Assembly (NCBI GenBank): GCA_018676275.1
Contig: JABHFC010000141.1
Location: 1-7,611 of the forward strand
DNA from: Gammaproteobacteria bacterium
GTDB lineage: Bacteria; Pseudomonadota; Gammaproteobacteria; Eutrophobiales; Eutrophobiaceae
Length of the DNA stretch: 7,611 nt
Direction: 5' to 3'
This document shows, piece by piece, positions 6,702 to 7,611 of the stretch. Position numbers and translations under genes: made by a program. Under the pieces are notes generated by a model. The model made no database searches. It saw only the letters and a list, made by a program, of their open reading frames with translations, and was not told the origin of the DNA. Position 1 is the stretch's first letter; the number at the start of each line of letters is the position of its first letter.

Positions 6702-6762
6702 AATCATTATTGCTATCTAACTATCCGGGAAGCTAAGCAACAACAGCCAGCTGTTAATGATT
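6702..6762. terminator. Nested inverted repeats between convergent units, possible weak terminator
   Basis: An outer pair AATCATTA (6702-6709) and TAATGATT (6755-6762) encloses an inner hairpin AACAG-CCAG-CTGTT (6742-6755). The element is in the 89-bp gap where the plus-strand amidohydrolase and the minus-strand tRNA transcript converge, where a bidirectional terminator is expected. The inner stem is short, and neither direction has a good T-run; the minus strand shows only a broken one after the inner stem. The two stems share one base, so they cannot both be fully paired. Termination may instead be Rho-dependent. Confidence 0.25.
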
Positions 6763-6781
6763 TGTATGGTAGTGATTACAT

Positions 6782-6858
6782 TGGTCGGGGTAGCGAGATT
6801 CGAGCTCACGACCTCTGCGTCCCGAACGCAGCACTCTACCAGGCTGAGCTATACCCCG
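6782..6858 (-). tRNA. tRNA-Pro (anticodon CGG, reads CCG)
   Basis: The 77-nt cloverleaf on the minus strand includes the encoded CCA. The acceptor stem CGGGGTA/TACCCCG pairs in all 7 positions, with C1-G72 and A73, the bacterial proline identity elements. The D arm is GCTC/GAGT with loop AGCCTGGTA. The anticodon stem CTGCG/CGCAG holds loop TTCGGGA with anticodon CGG and G37, as in other tRNA-Pro. The T stem is GTGAG/CTCGC. The T loop reads CTCGAAT, so position 54 (plus-strand base 6804) is C where T is nearly universal. The 5' end is 6 nt past the ispB stop codon, so it is probably cut from a transcript that starts upstream in or before ispB. Its 3' end faces the hydrolase genes. Confidence 0.96.
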
Positions 6859-6864
6859 AATGTG

Positions 6865-7611
6865 TTAGTGTGTTCTTTCGACAGAAAAATTAGCTAATGA
6901 ATGCAGTGCATCAAGGTAAGCCGATGCCGGTAAATCTTTCAAAGTATTGATTGCTTTGTCAGCCGACTGTCGAGCAAGCTGCGCGGTGTAAGCAATTGCA
7001 TTTGTTGACTGAATTGCCTCCTTGATCGCGTCTATGTTATCAAGTCCTCCGTTTTCGATAGCCTGCCGAATCAATGTTGATTGTGATTCATTACCGTTCC
7101 ACATTGCGTAAAGCAGAGGTAGGGTAGGTTTACCTTCAGCCAGATCGTCTCCAATGTTTTTTCCAAGGTCTTCTGCGGTAGCACTGTAATCGAAGACATC
7201 ATCAATCAGTTGATAAGCCACACCCAGAGATTTTCCGTAGGCCGCCATCGCCTGTACTTCTTCTGAAGAGCGCTCGGAAATAACAGCCCCGATCTCGGCA
7301 GCAGCTTCGAAAAGCTTGGCTGTCTTATCATGAATGACCTGCAAATATCTTTCTTCAGTCGTTTCCGGGTCATGGCGGTTGAGCAATTGTTGTACCTCAC
7401 CTTCAGCGATTGTATTTGTCGCCTGCGACAGAATTTCCATGATTTGCATGGAATCAATGCTTACCATCATCTGAAAAGCCCTGGAATAGACAAAATCACC
7501 GACCAGTACGCTGGCTTCATTGCCCCAGCGCTGGTTAGCTGTGGAACGTCCCCTGCGTAGTAGTGATGCATCGACAACATCATCATGCAACAAGGTTGCT
7601 GTATGGATAAA
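6865..7611 (-). CDS. ispB: Polyprenyl diphosphate synthase, octaprenyl type (5' end outside the window)
   Basis: The frame runs from the window edge to TAA at 6867-6865, giving the last 248 residues of a protein of about 323. The true start is beyond 7611: the frame continues upstream of the internal TTG at 7593 as FIHTATLLHDD, matching IspB. The enzyme adds isopentenyl diphosphate units to farnesyl diphosphate to make the quinone side chain. The first aspartate motif DDVVD is at visible residues 10-14 and the second, DDVFD, at 137-141. Also seen are RRG, GNEASVLVGDFVYSRAFQMM, AEGEV, KTAKLFEAAAE and GDDLAEGKPTLPLL, all close to E. coli IspB. A small residue (Ala) five positions before the first motif is consistent with a long-chain product. 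The C-terminus ends normally. Chain length (C40 or C45) cannot be settled from sequence. Confidence 0.95.
   Translation of the reverse strand, partial: FIHTATLLHDDVVDASLLRRGRSTANQRWGNEASVLVGDFVYSRAFQMMVSIDSMQIMEILSQATNTIAEGEVQQLLNRHDPETTEERYLQVIHDKTAKLFEAAAEIGAVISERSSEEVQAMAAYGKSLGVAYQLIDDVFDYSATAEDLGKNIGDDLAEGKPTLPLLYAMWNGNESQSTLIRQAIENGGLDNIDAIKEAIQSTNAIAYTAQLARQSADKAINTLKDLPASAYLDALHSLANFSVERTH

Noticed and set aside
7591..7593. TTG as the start codon of the polyprenyl synthase
   Set aside because: The frame continues upstream to the window edge with the conserved FIHTATLLHDD sequence, so the real start is outside.

Overview
The window looks like chromosomal DNA of a Gram-negative gammaproteobacterium. 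Evidence for this is an IspB-type polyprenyl diphosphate synthase closely resembling the E. coli protein as I remember it, a proteobacterial-style tRNA-Pro(CGG) with encoded CCA, and two Sec plus one Tat signal peptides implying a periplasm. I cannot place the genus. Base composition is moderate, and the non-coding gaps are AT-rich.

Left part, minus strand: the first 80 codons of a short-chain dehydrogenase/reductase (1-240, running off the window) and, upstream of it in the same direction, a complete alpha/beta hydrolase of the meta-cleavage-product C-C hydrolase type (475-1317). The 234-bp gap between them holds a perfect 19-bp palindrome and a phased AT-rich repeat, so the reductase may have its own regulated promoter.

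Middle, plus strand, divergent from the hydrolase: a two-gene unit with 12 nt between genes, made of a Sec-exported gamma-glutamyltransferase-family Ntn hydrolase (1554-3227) and a Tat-exported YtcJ-like amidohydrolase (3240-5123). After a 201-bp gap with a consensus -10 box and an inverted repeat comes a third exported enzyme, a binuclear-metal amidohydrolase of the imidazolonepropionase/Xaa-Arg dipeptidase type (5325-6692). All three are predicted periplasmic C-N bond hydrolases. They could act together on an amide, peptide or lactam, with the cytoplasmic reductase and C-C hydrolase possibly handling the carbon skeleton; this is inference from proximity only.

Right part, minus strand and convergent: tRNA-Pro(CGG) (6782-6858) lies 6 nt behind the stop codon of ispB (6865-7611, 5' end outside the window), a housekeeping unit of quinone side-chain synthesis and translation.

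The most notable points are: the GGT-family protein has lost the gamma-glutamyl-binding residues and lid loop of true GGTs, so it is probably an acylase or amidase; the YtcJ-like protein lacks two expected metal ligands while the neighbouring amidohydrolase keeps all of its own; the tRNA-Pro has C instead of T at position 54; and there are several palindromes in the gaps. I see no CRISPR array, insertion sequence or clearly new defence-type system.
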